From positions 558,001 through 622,000 of the forward strand of contig JACKQL020000002.1 in assembly GCA_018296165.2 (NCBI GenBank): a stretch of DNA of 64,000 bases. Reading direction: 5' to 3'. Positions 44,946 to 56,076 of this stretch are shown piece by piece. The position numbers and the translations under genes are program-made. Numbering within the stretch: position 1 is the stretch's first letter; each line of letters begins with the position of its first letter. The notes beneath the pieces are model-generated. The model was not told the origin of the DNA and made no database searches. It saw nothing but the letters and a program-made list of their open reading frames with translations. This DNA comes from Termitomyces sp. T153. Lineage: Eukaryota > Basidiomycota > Agaricomycetes > Agaricales > Lyophyllaceae.

Positions 44946-47210
44946 TGTAGATTCCATATTGGTTGTCTTTAGCACATGTGTGATGGAAAAGTCTGTATAC
45001 ACTTGGCCATCATCACAGATCAAGTTTGTTATGCTGTTAGGAGCAAAGCAGTTATGGCAGGTGCATGCCATTGCAACAACTCCAGTAATGTTGCATGATT
45101 TGTTCAATAGAAGTGCCTTTTCAATGGCCTTGAATGTGTTTTCACAAGGAGCTCCCTGGCAATGGACCCATCAGATGGCTGGAGTGGAGGTTAATAGCAG
45201 ACAGTGGATGGTGGATGTGGAGGTTGATAGCAGACAGTGGACAGCAGATATTGGACAGCAGACAGAGGCAATTTGAATGCAAATATTAATAGTCAATCAA
45301 TAATGGCACATGTTAGTAATCTAAGGAAAAACTCACCATCAGTCTATCCTTTGCAAACTTAAGATATTCATCAAGTTCATCCCTCCTGGGCATCATTCCA
45401 CCTCCTTTGGAATGCCATACATCCTAAGCAGGATTATGATGATAAACATGATCTGCCTTGAAGTTTCCATCCATCATCAATGAGCAATTAAACTTCTACT
45501 GAAATGGATCTTCTTCCCAGTTTGATGGAAAATTCACTCCTGGTTGAGGGCAAGTAGGACAGAATATCACAAGCTCACTGCATTCTGGTGCCATCAGTTC
45601 TTTGTCTCATCATGTCCAAAACCTGCCCATTTCAATTTTCTTAACCAGCACCATGAATGCAAAAGTCATCATAATTCATGATAGAAGTTATTGACTTCAC
45701 CTGAAGAAGCAATTGATGAGGTAATCCTCACAAGTTTCTGCCAATACTGATAAGCAGAGGCTTTGCACTCTAGATTAGTCAGATGGAAATCATCCAGAAT
45801 GGCTATTGTACAATATGTTCTCATCTGGTCAAATGTGCTGGGAATCAGCTGGGAGTGAATGACATCCTTGACCCAGACATCTTGGCCAGAACACTTGCAT
45901 GCAACAACACTGATGTAGTGCACACTAGTTGTGTGTACAATGCATCTGATCAGGTTTCCAAAGCAATCAATTGTCTCAATATGGCACTCATATGCAGATG
46001 GCAGATTGAAACCAGCAGTGGCTGCAGAGGGAAGAAGTCCATCAACATGAGCAGTATGATTTTCCTCCATTTCTTGTGGTCCATGTCAAGGAACATCTTC
46101 CATTGGTACTTGTTCCAATAGCAGTTCTCCACCTTCCATAGTGTCATTGTCCTATAGTTTGTGTCACTCCTCCTCTACTATCTGAATTCTAGCCAGAATT
46201 TCAGTGTGTGAGGTAGGCATAGAGACATTTGATCGATTTTGTCATGACCCATTCCATTCCCCCCTTCCCTTCACCATTATCCAACCTCAGATTCTACACA
46301 GTCCCTCTCTAGATCTCAGCCACACCCCCAGATCTTAGCCACACCCCCAGATCTTAGCCACAGTCCTGTTTCAGCCACATCCAGGTTTTAGCCACCTCTA
46401 GGACCGCTTTTCCTGTTCCAGATCATTTCCACAGGCACAGATCCTTTCCACAGGTTCCAGATCCTTTCCACAGGTTCCAGATCACTTCCACAGGTTCCAG
46501 ATCACTTCCACCTGTTCCAGATCACTTCCACCTGTCCAAGATCACTTCCAGGATTGCTTCCCTTGTTCCAGATCGCTTTCTCATGACTTAGATCACTTCT
46601 TGCTATGACTTAGATCACTTCCATCTTCTCCTTTTGGCAGTGTCCTACAGCTATATAAGGTCCCTTAGTCTGTAGCTACACCCCAGCCTTGACATTACCT
46701 GATATCTTGTTTGTGTTCTGTTGTTATCTGATCTTCTCTCCATTCGTTACTTGCTCTCATTTCTTAGTTTCTTAGTTTCTTTCCCTATCTACATACTTGC
46801 TGTTGGCAACACCTCCCCAAGGTGGTTTTGGCTCCTGTAAGAGTCCCCCTCCAGGACTGTGGTCCTGACAGATTTGACCCCACATTCATAGAATCTGCTA
46901 ACAAAAACTGTTCCTCCTGCTGCAGCAACAAATTAGACAGCAGATCTGCCACTTTGTGGGATGGATCCACTGCTAAAAACTGCATTTCTGGGGATGGATT
47001 ACTTGACAAAAACTGCATTTCCACTGGTGGATCTGGTGCTGGAAACATGTTTCTATTGATCCCTGTTTCTACATCAATATCAATTGGTTCATCATGACCT
47101 GTATTATTAATTTCAGCATGCCTGATAGCATTGTGACAATGTTGACATACTCTGGATGGCTTGCAGGAAGTCTTGCTCTTTAATGTCATTTTTTTATTCA
47201 TAGCCCTCAA
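44946..47210 (-). pseudogene. KDZ transposase with CxC2 cluster, N-terminal half, interrupted by a solo LTR
   Basis: The frame starts MRAMNKKMTLKSKTSCKPS at 47210, is cut by the solo LTR (46240-46870) and resumes without loss of frame. The CxC2-type region reads VVACKCSGQDVWVKDVIHSQ and FDQMRTYCTIAILDDFHLTN (45900-45780). FCPTCPQPGVNFPSNWEEDP and MMDGNFKADHVYHH (first catalytic Asp, about 45460) follow. After an intron of about 230 nt the frame gives ENTFKAIEKALLLNKSCNIT and ACTCHNCFAPNSI, ending at TTNME where the Helitron enters. CxC2 clusters are known as DNA-binding parts of KDZ proteins. Confidence 0.83.
46240..46870 (+). repeat. Solo LTR with 5 bp target-site duplication GATTT
   Basis: 631 bp from TGTCATGACCC (46240) to GGTCCTGACA (46870), flanked by GATTT at 46235-46239 and 46871-46875. 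It has a TATATAAGG box near 46653 and degenerate tandem motifs (ccagatc-cttccacctgtt) at 46300-46560. Its ends match those of family A, but the interior differs. No internal element is present, so it is a product of LTR-LTR recombination. Confidence 0.93.
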
Positions 47211-48110
47211 AAATATTCACCTGGGTCATGCCACCATGGCAATTGTGGATTGCATGGTGGGGAACATAGAGATAGCCACCTGCATCAGATAAGTTCATGG
47301 GCTGGAAGTATTTGCCATTCCATATCTCTGATCAGTGAAGTGGGTTGGACTGGTGTATTCAGTATAAATACCTACAACAAAGAAGTCTTGAATCCATGCA
47401 TTTACAGCATCACCATTGTGCAAAATGTTTGTCAGGACATGCATGACAATGGCTAATATCACCAATGGATTCACAACTGAGTAAGCTATTGAGCAATTGT
47501 TGAACATAGTTGATGAAGTCATCAAAATAGTCTGCCTATGTCTATAAGATATGAACAATAATATGTTGCACAATTTTCATATGAAAATTTACCTTGCCAT
47601 GCTTTATAGGAACAGGATATTATCATCTACCATTGTAGCATCACCAAAAAAATTATGGTCATCATCAGTGGCTGAGAATGGCACAGCAGAAGTGACAATT
47701 GGAATTAAACCAATGGGCACTCATTCTTTCACCAGTATAAGTAATCCTCTAGAGTTCTGGATGACTCTTGTCTTTTCTTCAGCAGGCAAAAGATCTCTTT
47801 GCCTAAGAACTATAGGTTTTGGTTACTTGCACTGCTGGCACTTCATCATAGCATTTAAATTCATGGTGCAAATGAGGTGTTGAAGAGTGTGCCTGCCAGC
47901 AGGAGATTTCTTGGAATATATGTGGCAGCATGTATGACATGGGAAAGGAAAATTGTTATGAGCCCTGTACAAGGTGATTGGTTGATGTGAAGAGGTGCAA
48001 GTAATGTGCAGCAGATGATAATTGATATTGGCAATCTTTCCACAACATTAGGTATTCTTAAAGGAAACTTTGTTGTGAAAGTTTTCCTCAAGTGATATGC
48101 ACTAGACTAA
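47211..48110 (-). pseudogene. Decayed transposon reading frame of unknown type
   Basis: The minus strand has open stretches at 48091-47861 and 47573-47295 (GIYTEYTSPTHFTDQRYGMA), and NLSDAGGYLYVPHHAIHN runs up to the KDZ start. The phrases are protein-like and continue across stops in one frame in places. I do not recognise the family, and it may be the neighbouring gene of the KDZ transposon. Confidence 0.35.
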
Positions 48111-50821
48111 AGTAGGAAAGCCACTATCAGACTGTCTGCCAAGATGGACAATAGAAGGGACAATAGAAAAACAGATATTCATTGGTGTTGATAACATTAG
48201 CAACAAATCATATTTTGTCACAGCTAGTGTAGTTCTTCAAGGTTATCTGAAATCTATGTGCCTCTTAGTAGGTGAGGAAAAAATTAGCAAGACTGGTACA
48301 AGACAATTTGATTGAATTGGTGGAACTTGTGGACTGCCAGTCAATGTCCAGTCTGCTGAATGGACATCTGATCCAGTAGGTCATCTGATCTGGTAGGCCA
48401 TCTATGGACATTCTTCAATTGATGCAAGACAATTTAATGAAGAGACAGACAGTTGTTTGACACAGAGAGACAGACCTTCTCAGCTGGCCTTCATCCACCC
48501 TGGTGGGTGGACACCAGCTCCATTGCATTCTCTCAAAGTTTATCATATGGGTGAAAGATCATGTGATTCAGTCTTTGACAAAATTTGAATTTAACAAATG
48601 GGCCTACAAAATGTCCTTGTCCCATGAGCCCATACTCAATGTCCACTAGGCACCAGAACCAATATTTTTTCCACAAAAAAGATGAACAGAACCACTCTTC
48701 ACTGCAGATGAGAGGGCAATTTGTGAATCATATGAGGAAATGTACTAGCAAGAGCCAAATCATCAGGCTAGAACCACCATCTTAAAAGATAAAATCCTCA
48801 CTGATATTTTCAACTACTGGGCCAGTAAGAGAACAGCACCAGAAACTGGAGAAAAGTGGGCAGAGAAAATCAAGGTGAGTCCCCATTCACATTTGCTAAA
48901 TTCAGACTTCTAATGCCTTCCGATAGAAAGTTGGAAACTACATAAAAAATTCCTGCAAATTTCTGTTAGGGACATGATGTGGCAAACAATGTCAAAGGAA
49001 ATCAATCAGGAGATAAAAAAAACTTGTTGGGTGTTGAAAATCTTGACAGCTCATGACTAGAGACATTTTCACAGTACAATGTGACTGTGAAAAATGTTAT
49101 GAATTGGCTAAGTTCAGAGGAGAAAAACTGCTTTTAGAGGAGAGCTGCTCAGTGGAATGAAAAAGGAAATCTGCTAGACATCCAGTGCAAGTGAGTAGTC
49201 TTTTTTTCATTTCAAAGTCATCATATTGCTCTTCAACCCACTGGCTGTCTGCTATCTGGTGCCTGCTGTCCAATCCTCACTTCAGTCCAATGTAAAGCTA
49301 TTAGTCTCCCATCTGCTCTGGCATCTGGTATTCACTATGCATCCCATGATCTGTTCTGATGTTTTTTTTAGAAAGGCAGACAAATATAGTTTGAAATGGG
49401 TTGATGATGCAGACATTCTTCATTTTAAGGAGATGGGCATGTTGAGCTGGACTATTGTAGGATGGATTGCCAAAGAACACATGACTCTTAGGGTGTAGGT
49501 GCATGTTATGCCAGATTTGAATTTGTTTTAACCACATTGTACTTGTAGACATGACAATATGTCTCACTTGACATGGACCAACCAATTTTCATTTGAAAAT
49601 ATGTTTCCTGACCTTGTAGATGACTTCAAACAGAAGATGGTGGACTACATGTCTGCTCTCCTGGGCATACATAGAGCAACAAATAACACCTTGCAACAGG
49701 ACACTACTCCTTCTGTTTTGACCCATCCCAATCTTGCTCTTGAGCAAGACAGTGATGGTTTCCCAATACTACTACCTCCACCAAGCAACATGGTCCAAAC
49801 CCAGCCAGAATTGGAAATGCTCATCTGAGACTACTTGAACAATCATTATAGTAAATTGGTTGTCCTGGTTCCTTGAAGCTTTCTCACTGAAAAATTTTCA
49901 GAAATTGCCTCAGGCTTCCATTACAAATCAGCTCCATACAATGCTGTGCAGTTGAATTGTATTGAATTCATCAATTCAAAATATCATTCTGAATCACTGG
50001 AATTCAAAAATCCCCACAATCTTGGTTGGTCAAAGCTGTTGCACCTTCTGAAGTTCTGGAGAGATTGTCAGGAAGAACATGGATCCAGTGATACCTTCCA
50101 GTAGAAGGTTTATGTCAACAAGAATAAGGACAGGGTTTCTGCTGAGTATGGCACTCATGCTGACCATGAAAAGAGGGCTGCTTCTGCAGCATCATGTAAG
50201 GCAGCTCAAAAGCAAGAAGAATGTCAGAGGAAACAAAGCATGTTGGGTTATCTAGTGGTGATATGGTGGGAAATTCTCTGGCCAGAAAATCCAGCATGGT
50301 AGGCCCCCCAAATCCAGTTGGTGAACCTGCTGGCACTCTTGGCATTGCAGGCCAACCCAATTCATCTAGCAAACCTGGCATTATAAGCCAACCAGATCCA
50401 TTGGGCAATCTGGCTAGCAATGCTAGTGCTGTAGAGCTAGATCCATATAGCAAACCTGGCACCACACCCATATCCAATCTACAAATAAGTCTCAAGATTA
50501 TCAACAATCTCACTATACAACAGCTATAGCAAAGAGGATGGAATAACCTATTAACTCCAATCAATGGGCCAGTAGATGGGTCTCTTTGTTATGCAGTTCC
50601 TAGATCTGTTCTTGAAATTCTCAACCAGGAAGAGGACACACATGAAACAGAAACAGAGGATACACCATCTTATCAACTGGCACATCAGAAGTGCAAGGCA
50701 TCACCTGACTTGCTACCAATCATCTCAAAGAGACAAAGGAGATCTCAAGCGGAGAGATTGAAAGAAGATGCAGCTTGTTATATCCAGGGATCTACAACTC
50801 CAACAAGAAGTAGTACTCACG
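48111..50821 (+). pseudogene. Decayed plus-strand reading frames of unknown transposon protein
   Basis: Protein-like stretches appear at 49226-49498, 49559-49828 (FSFENMFPDLVDDFKQKMVD) and, in another frame, about 50010-50220 (LLHLLKFWRDCQEEHGSSDT, then KDRVSAEYGTHADHEKRAAS). Low-complexity Asn/Pro/Gly-rich coding follows at 50221-50529. CpG is depleted as in the rest of the block. No domain is recognised; the earlier part (48110-49200) shows nothing definite. Confidence 0.35.
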
Positions 50822-51100
50822 ACAAATCTGCTTGAACAGCCCAGCATCATTGACAGACTGCATATTCCAGTGGATTTCATTTTCTGTTGCTCCCAATGGA
50901 TATATCTGGTGCTACTTCTGGTAGAAGTTTCTAATGGTGCAAAATGCTCAGCTCCAATAGCAACAAATCTGCTTAAACAGCCCAGCATCATTGATGGACT
51001 GCATATTCCAGCAGATTTCATTTTCCATTGCTCCCAATGGATATATCCAGTGCTACTTCCAGTAGGATTTCCAATGGTGCAGCCTGTCTACTTGTAGCAT
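50822..51100 (+). repeat. 141 bp in-frame tandem duplication (47 codons x 2)
   Basis: acaaatctgcttgaacagcc at 50822 recurs at 50963. The two units translate to closely similar peptides (TNLLEQPSIIDRLHIPVDF and TNLLKQPSIIDGLHIPADF). The length is a multiple of three, so the duplication kept the frame when it formed. Confidence 0.9.
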
Positions 51101-51208
51101 GTTGTTATTCCAGAAATGCTCAGTAGCTCCAATAAGGTTCAAAAAAAAAACTTTGCAGGTGTCAAACCAATATAAAAAAAATTAGCATGGAACATGATAG
51201 ACAATGCA

Positions 51209-51287
51209 AAGACAGGGGGTCAAACCCAAAACCTGCTGGTATGGAAAGCTTCAAAGCTTCAATGGGAATTCCACTACACCAGAGGAG
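51209..51287 (-). ncRNA. tRNA-like unit 1 (pseudogene)
   Basis: The minus strand shows an A-box-like sequence (tggtgtagtggaattcc) and, about 50 nt later, a B-box-like gggtttgacccc. The consensus C of GGTTCGA is T, as expected after CpG loss. A full cloverleaf is not evident. Confidence 0.45.
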
Positions 51288-51353
51288 GTGTTACACACAT
51301 GCAATTGAAAATGATTGTTTGTTAAAAATTTTACACCATATCTGCATGGACAT

Positions 51354-51454
51354 TGCCAGCTACAAGAGTCAAACCTGCAACCAACACAATACATTGATCA
51401 GACTGATGGAAGACTTCAAAGTTTGAAAGCCATTTCCACTAGACCATAGACATG
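51354..51454 (-). ncRNA. tRNA-like unit 2 (pseudogene)
   Basis: The minus strand has A-box-like tatggtctagtggaaatgg and B-box-like ggtttgactc. The T-arm pairs over five positions counting two wobbles (gcagg with cttgt). The acceptor ends do not pair. Confidence 0.45.
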
Positions 51455-51492
51455 TGATGAAAAAGTATCATGAAATATGATCAATAATTCAA

Positions 51493-51573
51493 ACACTGGG
51501 GGTTGAACCCAGAAGTCACAGGGGATGGAAGGCTAACAAGCTTCAAATGCAATTCCACTACAGCAGACAGCTG
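51493..51573 (-). ncRNA. tRNA-like unit 3 (pseudogene)
   Basis: The minus strand has an A-box-like tgctgtagtggaattgc and a B-box-like gggttcaacccc with a perfect short stem. It shares the gaagctt-gccttccat core with unit 1. Confidence 0.45.
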
Positions 51574-51671
51574 TGTTTGGTTCAGTGACAATGCAGTATG
51601 AGATGTGTGATGTAAAGTTACAAAGTGTCAATGCAGTACCAAGGTCAAAAATACAAACAAGATTGTGACAT

Positions 51672-51753
51672 TGGCAGTTACAGGAGTCAAACCTGCAACT
51701 GCCACCTCAAATTGATACAAAGTAAGAACACAGTACCAGTAGACCACATTGCC
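51672..51753 (-). ncRNA. tRNA-like unit 4 (pseudogene)
   Basis: 82 nt on the minus strand. The acceptor arms ggcaatg and aactgcc pair at 5 of 7 positions, the T-arm (gcagg with cctgt) at 5 of 5, and the A and B boxes are present. One acceptor mismatch would be restored if an A were the G of a former pair. It is the best-kept of the four. Confidence 0.55.
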
Positions 51754-51859
51754 ATTGCTACTCTCTTGGATGAAGGGTCACAAAGCTAATGAAATTGATT
51801 GCCAACCAGAAACATTAATCTAACTACAAATCTGTTGTGTTGGGCACTTAAATTTGAGT

Positions 51860-52080
51860 TAAGACATTGTATATACATTTTCATTGGGTATTACAAAATA
51901 TAACAATGTAATAACAAGGCCAGAATGTATCAAAAAAGTCCAAAAAATATCAAGAAAGTCTAGTGGCCCTCTTTCTCTTCATGCTTCCTTCATCTCCTTA
52001 GCTACTGCTTCCTCAGCATGTTTATTGGCCTTTCTCTTACCTGCTAGACAACTGGAGGACCAGATATGTTTGGTGGGGGG
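51860..52080. other. Spacer between the tRNA-like units and the zinc-cluster frame
   Basis: CpG-poor sequence with no supported feature. The minus-strand frame of the zinc-cluster gene may extend a little into it. Confidence 0.3.
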
Positions 52081-54134
52081 TCATGTGGCTTGGGAGGTGC
52101 TGCAGCCACATTGTGGCACAATCTTATCTGGAGCATGAGGTGGTGCTGGGCCTGTCATATCCACATTCATCAATTGCTCAGTTGCAGCAATGGGACTGGC
52201 TAAAATGGATTCAACACCAATGGGCACAGTGGATTTACTACTGGCTGCTGGTCCAGTGGCAATGGCAGGGTCAGTGATGCTGGCAGCAGGCCAAGTGGGA
52301 GTGATGGAGTCAGTAGTAATGGCTGAGTTAGTGATGCTGACAGCAGGCCTAGTGCAGTCAACAGCTTCAGTAGCAGACCTGCTGAAAATACTGGAGTTAG
52401 TCACAATAGCAATGGAGTTGCTGATGAGAGCAGAGTCATCAGCAACAGCAGACTGACTGACAGTGGTGGCTACAGCAGTGGCACAATCCATCCTGCTCTC
52501 ATCCTCCTTGGGCTGGGCAGCTTCATTATTGTTGGGCTCTTCTGCCTCAGCAATGGGTGCCAGAGTAGAAGCCAGTGCAGGTGGAAGGCTGCTGGTGCTG
52601 AGGGCTAATTGAACAGAGGAGGAGGAGATTTGAAGCTAGTTTTGAAGGTTGTCAACCATGCTCTGGAGTGCAACAATGTCAACTTTGTTCTGCATGAGAC
52701 ACATAGCATGAGCCTTGACAGTTTGCTTTGTCCTATTGAGGTCAAATGTCATGCCCACAACACTCATGTTGATGATGTCCACATGCTTGTCAAGTGCTTG
52801 CAGGATCATATTGTACTGCCAGAGCATCTTCTCCATCTCTGTAAACCTTGTCTCCTCAGCTAGCACAAATACTGACCTCATCTCTTCCAATACAACCTCA
52901 ATTCATGCATTGATGAAATTGAGCCATTGGTTTAACCCCACTATAGCTTGTGAAAGGATGGCTTGGATGGATTCAGTGGAGATGGGTGGATCTGCTTGCT
53001 GCTTGCCCTTTCCCTTTCTGCTAGTCATCAGTGGGTCTGCTTGCTCCTTCCCCTTCTCACTGGCCACTGGCAGATTTGTCCATTCCTTTCCCCTTCCCTT
53101 TCTGCAGGCTGCTAGCATATCCACCAGCCAGATTGTTGATGGCCCAGCAACTGGTGTTGTTGGTTCTGTCTGTTGTCAGTAAATGATTTCAGTTGGAGAA
53201 ATCAACACTTACCCTCAACATACTCAGCAGACTTAAGTTTTTTCTGCCTTTTTTTCTTCTTTCCCTTCTTGCCCTTGTTTATCCAGACCTTTTCTCTGTG
53301 ATCCTTTGTAAGACTGCATGTTTTCTTGAGGACAAGCCAGCAGGCATTGCACAAGGTTCCTCCCTTTGTCTTGACACATTGGAGCCCCTTCTTTTGACAG
53401 TATTGGCAAGGAGGGTTGAGCTGTGCCCCTGCACAAGGAGGTGCTATCATGAGGTACTTCCCTAACCTCATTGATGGTGTAATCCCCCCCTGCTAATGTT
53501 CCTTATCATTAGAATGATTCTTGTTGTCATTTGAGTCATTCTTGTTGTCTTTGTCTGAGGCAGCAGATTGATATTCAGACTGGTTGGGCAGGGAAGGACT
53601 ATGAGGCAGAGCTTAAGCAGTGTATTTTCTCCATTCTTGTTGGGGAATCTGTGCTTTGTTAGCCTTTCTGATCAGCCAGGGTTGGGCTGGAACCAACTCT
53701 GCTATTGACAATGGACTTGATGCCAATACTCTACCAGGTTTTGATGAGGGACCTGCTGGGGACACTGGACCTACTGGTATTACTGGATCCAATGCAACCA
53801 TCTGTGGATTGATTGCTGAAGAAATCCATTAAAAAAATTCTGAAGGTGAGGGATCCAACATTGAACATGGACCTACTACTCCTCTTGCTGCCTGGCCCTT
53901 ATTGACCTCCTGGGCTTCCTTTCTTGCCTGTGACTCCTTAAAATATGCCCCTGCCTTCTCTTTCAACTCCTCAATTGCCTTTGCATCTGACAGCTTGCCT
54001 GATAAAATTTGGGGGGCCTCATTGGAAAAGCTTTTCCTTGCCTCCAGGACAAGTTGTTTGTCCTTGGCCTGGGAAATTTGCTTCCACCAAGATTTCTTCA
54101 ACACCATCTGTGAGTGTGGCATATTATCTGACAA
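52081..54134 (-). pseudogene. Transposon-associated protein with a Cys6 zinc-cluster motif and coiled coil
   Basis: The frame opens MSDNMPHSQMVLKKSWWKQI at 54134 and continues in one frame with a few stops to PPCQYCQKKGLQC...C-NAC-WLVLKKTC (53410-53310). The spacing is C-X2-C-X6-C-X8-C-X2-C-X6-C, that of Zn(II)2Cys6 clusters. A Lys-rich run (KKGKKKKRQKK) follows, then a likely intron (53204 to about 53165). After that come Gly/Lys-rich repeats (RKGRGKEW, EKGKEQADP, RKGKGKQQADP), a helical heptad-like stretch (EEMRSVFVLAEETRFTEMEK) and an Ala/Ser/Thr-rich tail to 52081. This looks like a DNA-binding protein carried by a transposon rather than a normal gene regulator, which is an inference. It is CpG-poor like its surroundings. 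Confidence 0.5.
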
Positions 54135-55994
54135 ATAGGGTTGCTCACCAATTCTTGAACCCTACCCTAGAGATCTGACAAGTCTCCTCTCAGAGCAGAG
54201 ACCAACACAGAGTTCTCAGTGTCATAGAGCTGTTGGAAAAGGACCTCAGTGGATGGAGACATAGCATAGCAGACAGTGATGAGAACACTGCAATTGTTTG
54301 GTCTAAGGATATTCTATCCTGCAGATCATCCTATATACTACATCACTAGTAATGATGACTAACATTATACCTACTCATCAGTCTGTGGTCTGTAATGGAA
54401 AATGACTAACAATAATCTACACTAAGTAATGTCTTGGAATGTGATTCATGGAGGCACCTAATGGGGACAGAAGGGTGTAGGGCATGACAAGCAGTCTGTT
54501 AGATGAGCTAGAATGGTGGGTCATCCTTGGACTAAGCCTGGAATAGAGTTGAACAGTCTTAAGAGGACTGTCCCCTTACAATCTCTTGGGAACCACAGGC
54601 CAATGTATGTGCACCAGCCCTAGTCCAGGACTTCTACTACAGCCATCCCAATGCCCCAAAAGCAATTTGAGGCATCCATTCCATTTCAGTGGCTGGCCAG
54701 GCAATCCATGACTTTTTCTACCCAATATGTCAAGATACCACATGCTAGAAAGGAGGTGATGTCAGGGGATGTCCCATTCTCCCTTTTTATAGTTTTCTTT
54801 TATTCTCCTTCTCTTTCCCTATTCATTGGTCCCAGTTTTGGCCCTTAAGCTGCACTAATTCTCTGTCCATAATTCAGACAAGTGTTGCCCCTTTCACACT
54901 GCCTCCTACCAGACCCCTGGATTGTTTCCTTTATTCTGAGCCTACTGCTCTTCATAGACCTCCCATCTTTGGGCCACAAGTACATTTTACCAAGGGCTAT
55001 CTTTTGGTCATATTTGCATGCAGTCATGTACCATGAGTCTGGAGATTGAGGTCATTTACAATGGATCTCTGCTTTTGGATTGGATTCTAGATTTGGTTGT
55101 TGTTGAGTGTTTTTTTTAGAAGCTCTAGCATAAGTTTTGTGAACACTGGCAATGGGAATCCTTAAACTTGTTCTTTTTGGATCTCCCTCTGCCAGGTGAG
55201 TAGCTAGAACTCTAAAACTTCTTGTAGGTGCTGAATAGACTTTGAATCTCCCTCTGCCAGTTGTGTGATTGAGCCACAGTTCCCAGAGGTCTCCCTTACA
55301 ATGACCCCACAATATGAAAAGGAGAAGATGACCACAGCAGAAATAAGAATGCATAGGATAGCTATATCTGAGTTGGTGCATCTGATCTGGAAAATAAGAT
55401 GTGACTGGAAAAATTGAGAATTGTACCCTGAGGCAATCCAAAAACCTTTGGAATGGCCAAGCCATCTCTGGCTTTCCCACAATGAGTTAGCTCATGGCTC
55501 GAGGCCAAGCCAGAACAGGTACAGACAAGCTCATTGTTGCTACCTCTCCTGTTTATTTGCTTGAGTTCAATTAAGGCTAGTCCTAGTAGCTACCAACCTC
55601 AGAAGCCCAGCTTAGATTGCAAAGGTTACAACAGGTGGCCAATCTTACAGGCATGATTGACAAGGCCATCACTCAGTGTACATCCTTGTCTTTGCACACT
55701 TGCAAAGTCCAGTGTCCCTGGTTTTGATTATCTGTGGTGAGTGTCAGAACCTGTGGTACTTGTTCTAGGAGTACACCACCTGTCAGCAGTTTTAATCCTA
55801 GTTGAGAGCAAAAGGCAAGTGAAAGCAAGGTTGGACTCTCTACTACTATGACATTGATCATGCTCAAACTTCAAAATACTTGGTCACCTTCTCTACTCTT
55901 GGTCAATGGGAAAGCCAATTCAAATATGACGGAAACTTCATCCTTTGGATTTGCATGATGGACAATTCACTTGAGGAAAAAAATTGTACCTTCC
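54135..55994. repeat. CpG-poor remnants including a copy of LTR family C
   Basis: About 55140-55300 on the plus strand matches the LTR at 21886-21505 (atccttaaacttgttc, ctccctctgccaggtga, ctctgccagttgtgtgattgag). A TATA-like stretch lies at 54787. No coding domain is recognised. The block ends a few bases left of the tRNA gene. Confidence 0.5.
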
Positions 55995-56076
55995 TGTCCC
56001 AGAGAGACTTGAACTCTCGATCTTCCGATTGAGAGTGATAACAGTCGGACGCCGTAACCAACTAAGCCATGGGACA
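55995..56076 (-). tRNA. tRNA-Asn (GTT) with a 9 nt intron
   Basis: 82 nt. The acceptor arms tgtccca and tgggaca pair fully, the anticodon stem is tccga with tcgga, and the T-arm is gagag-ttcaagt-ctctc. The anticodon loop reads CTGTTA, followed by the 9 nt insert tcactctca and A, so the anticodon is GTT and the intron sits after position 37 as in other eukaryotic tRNA genes. The internal A box (tggcttagttgg) and B box (agttcaagtct) are intact. Confidence 0.95.
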
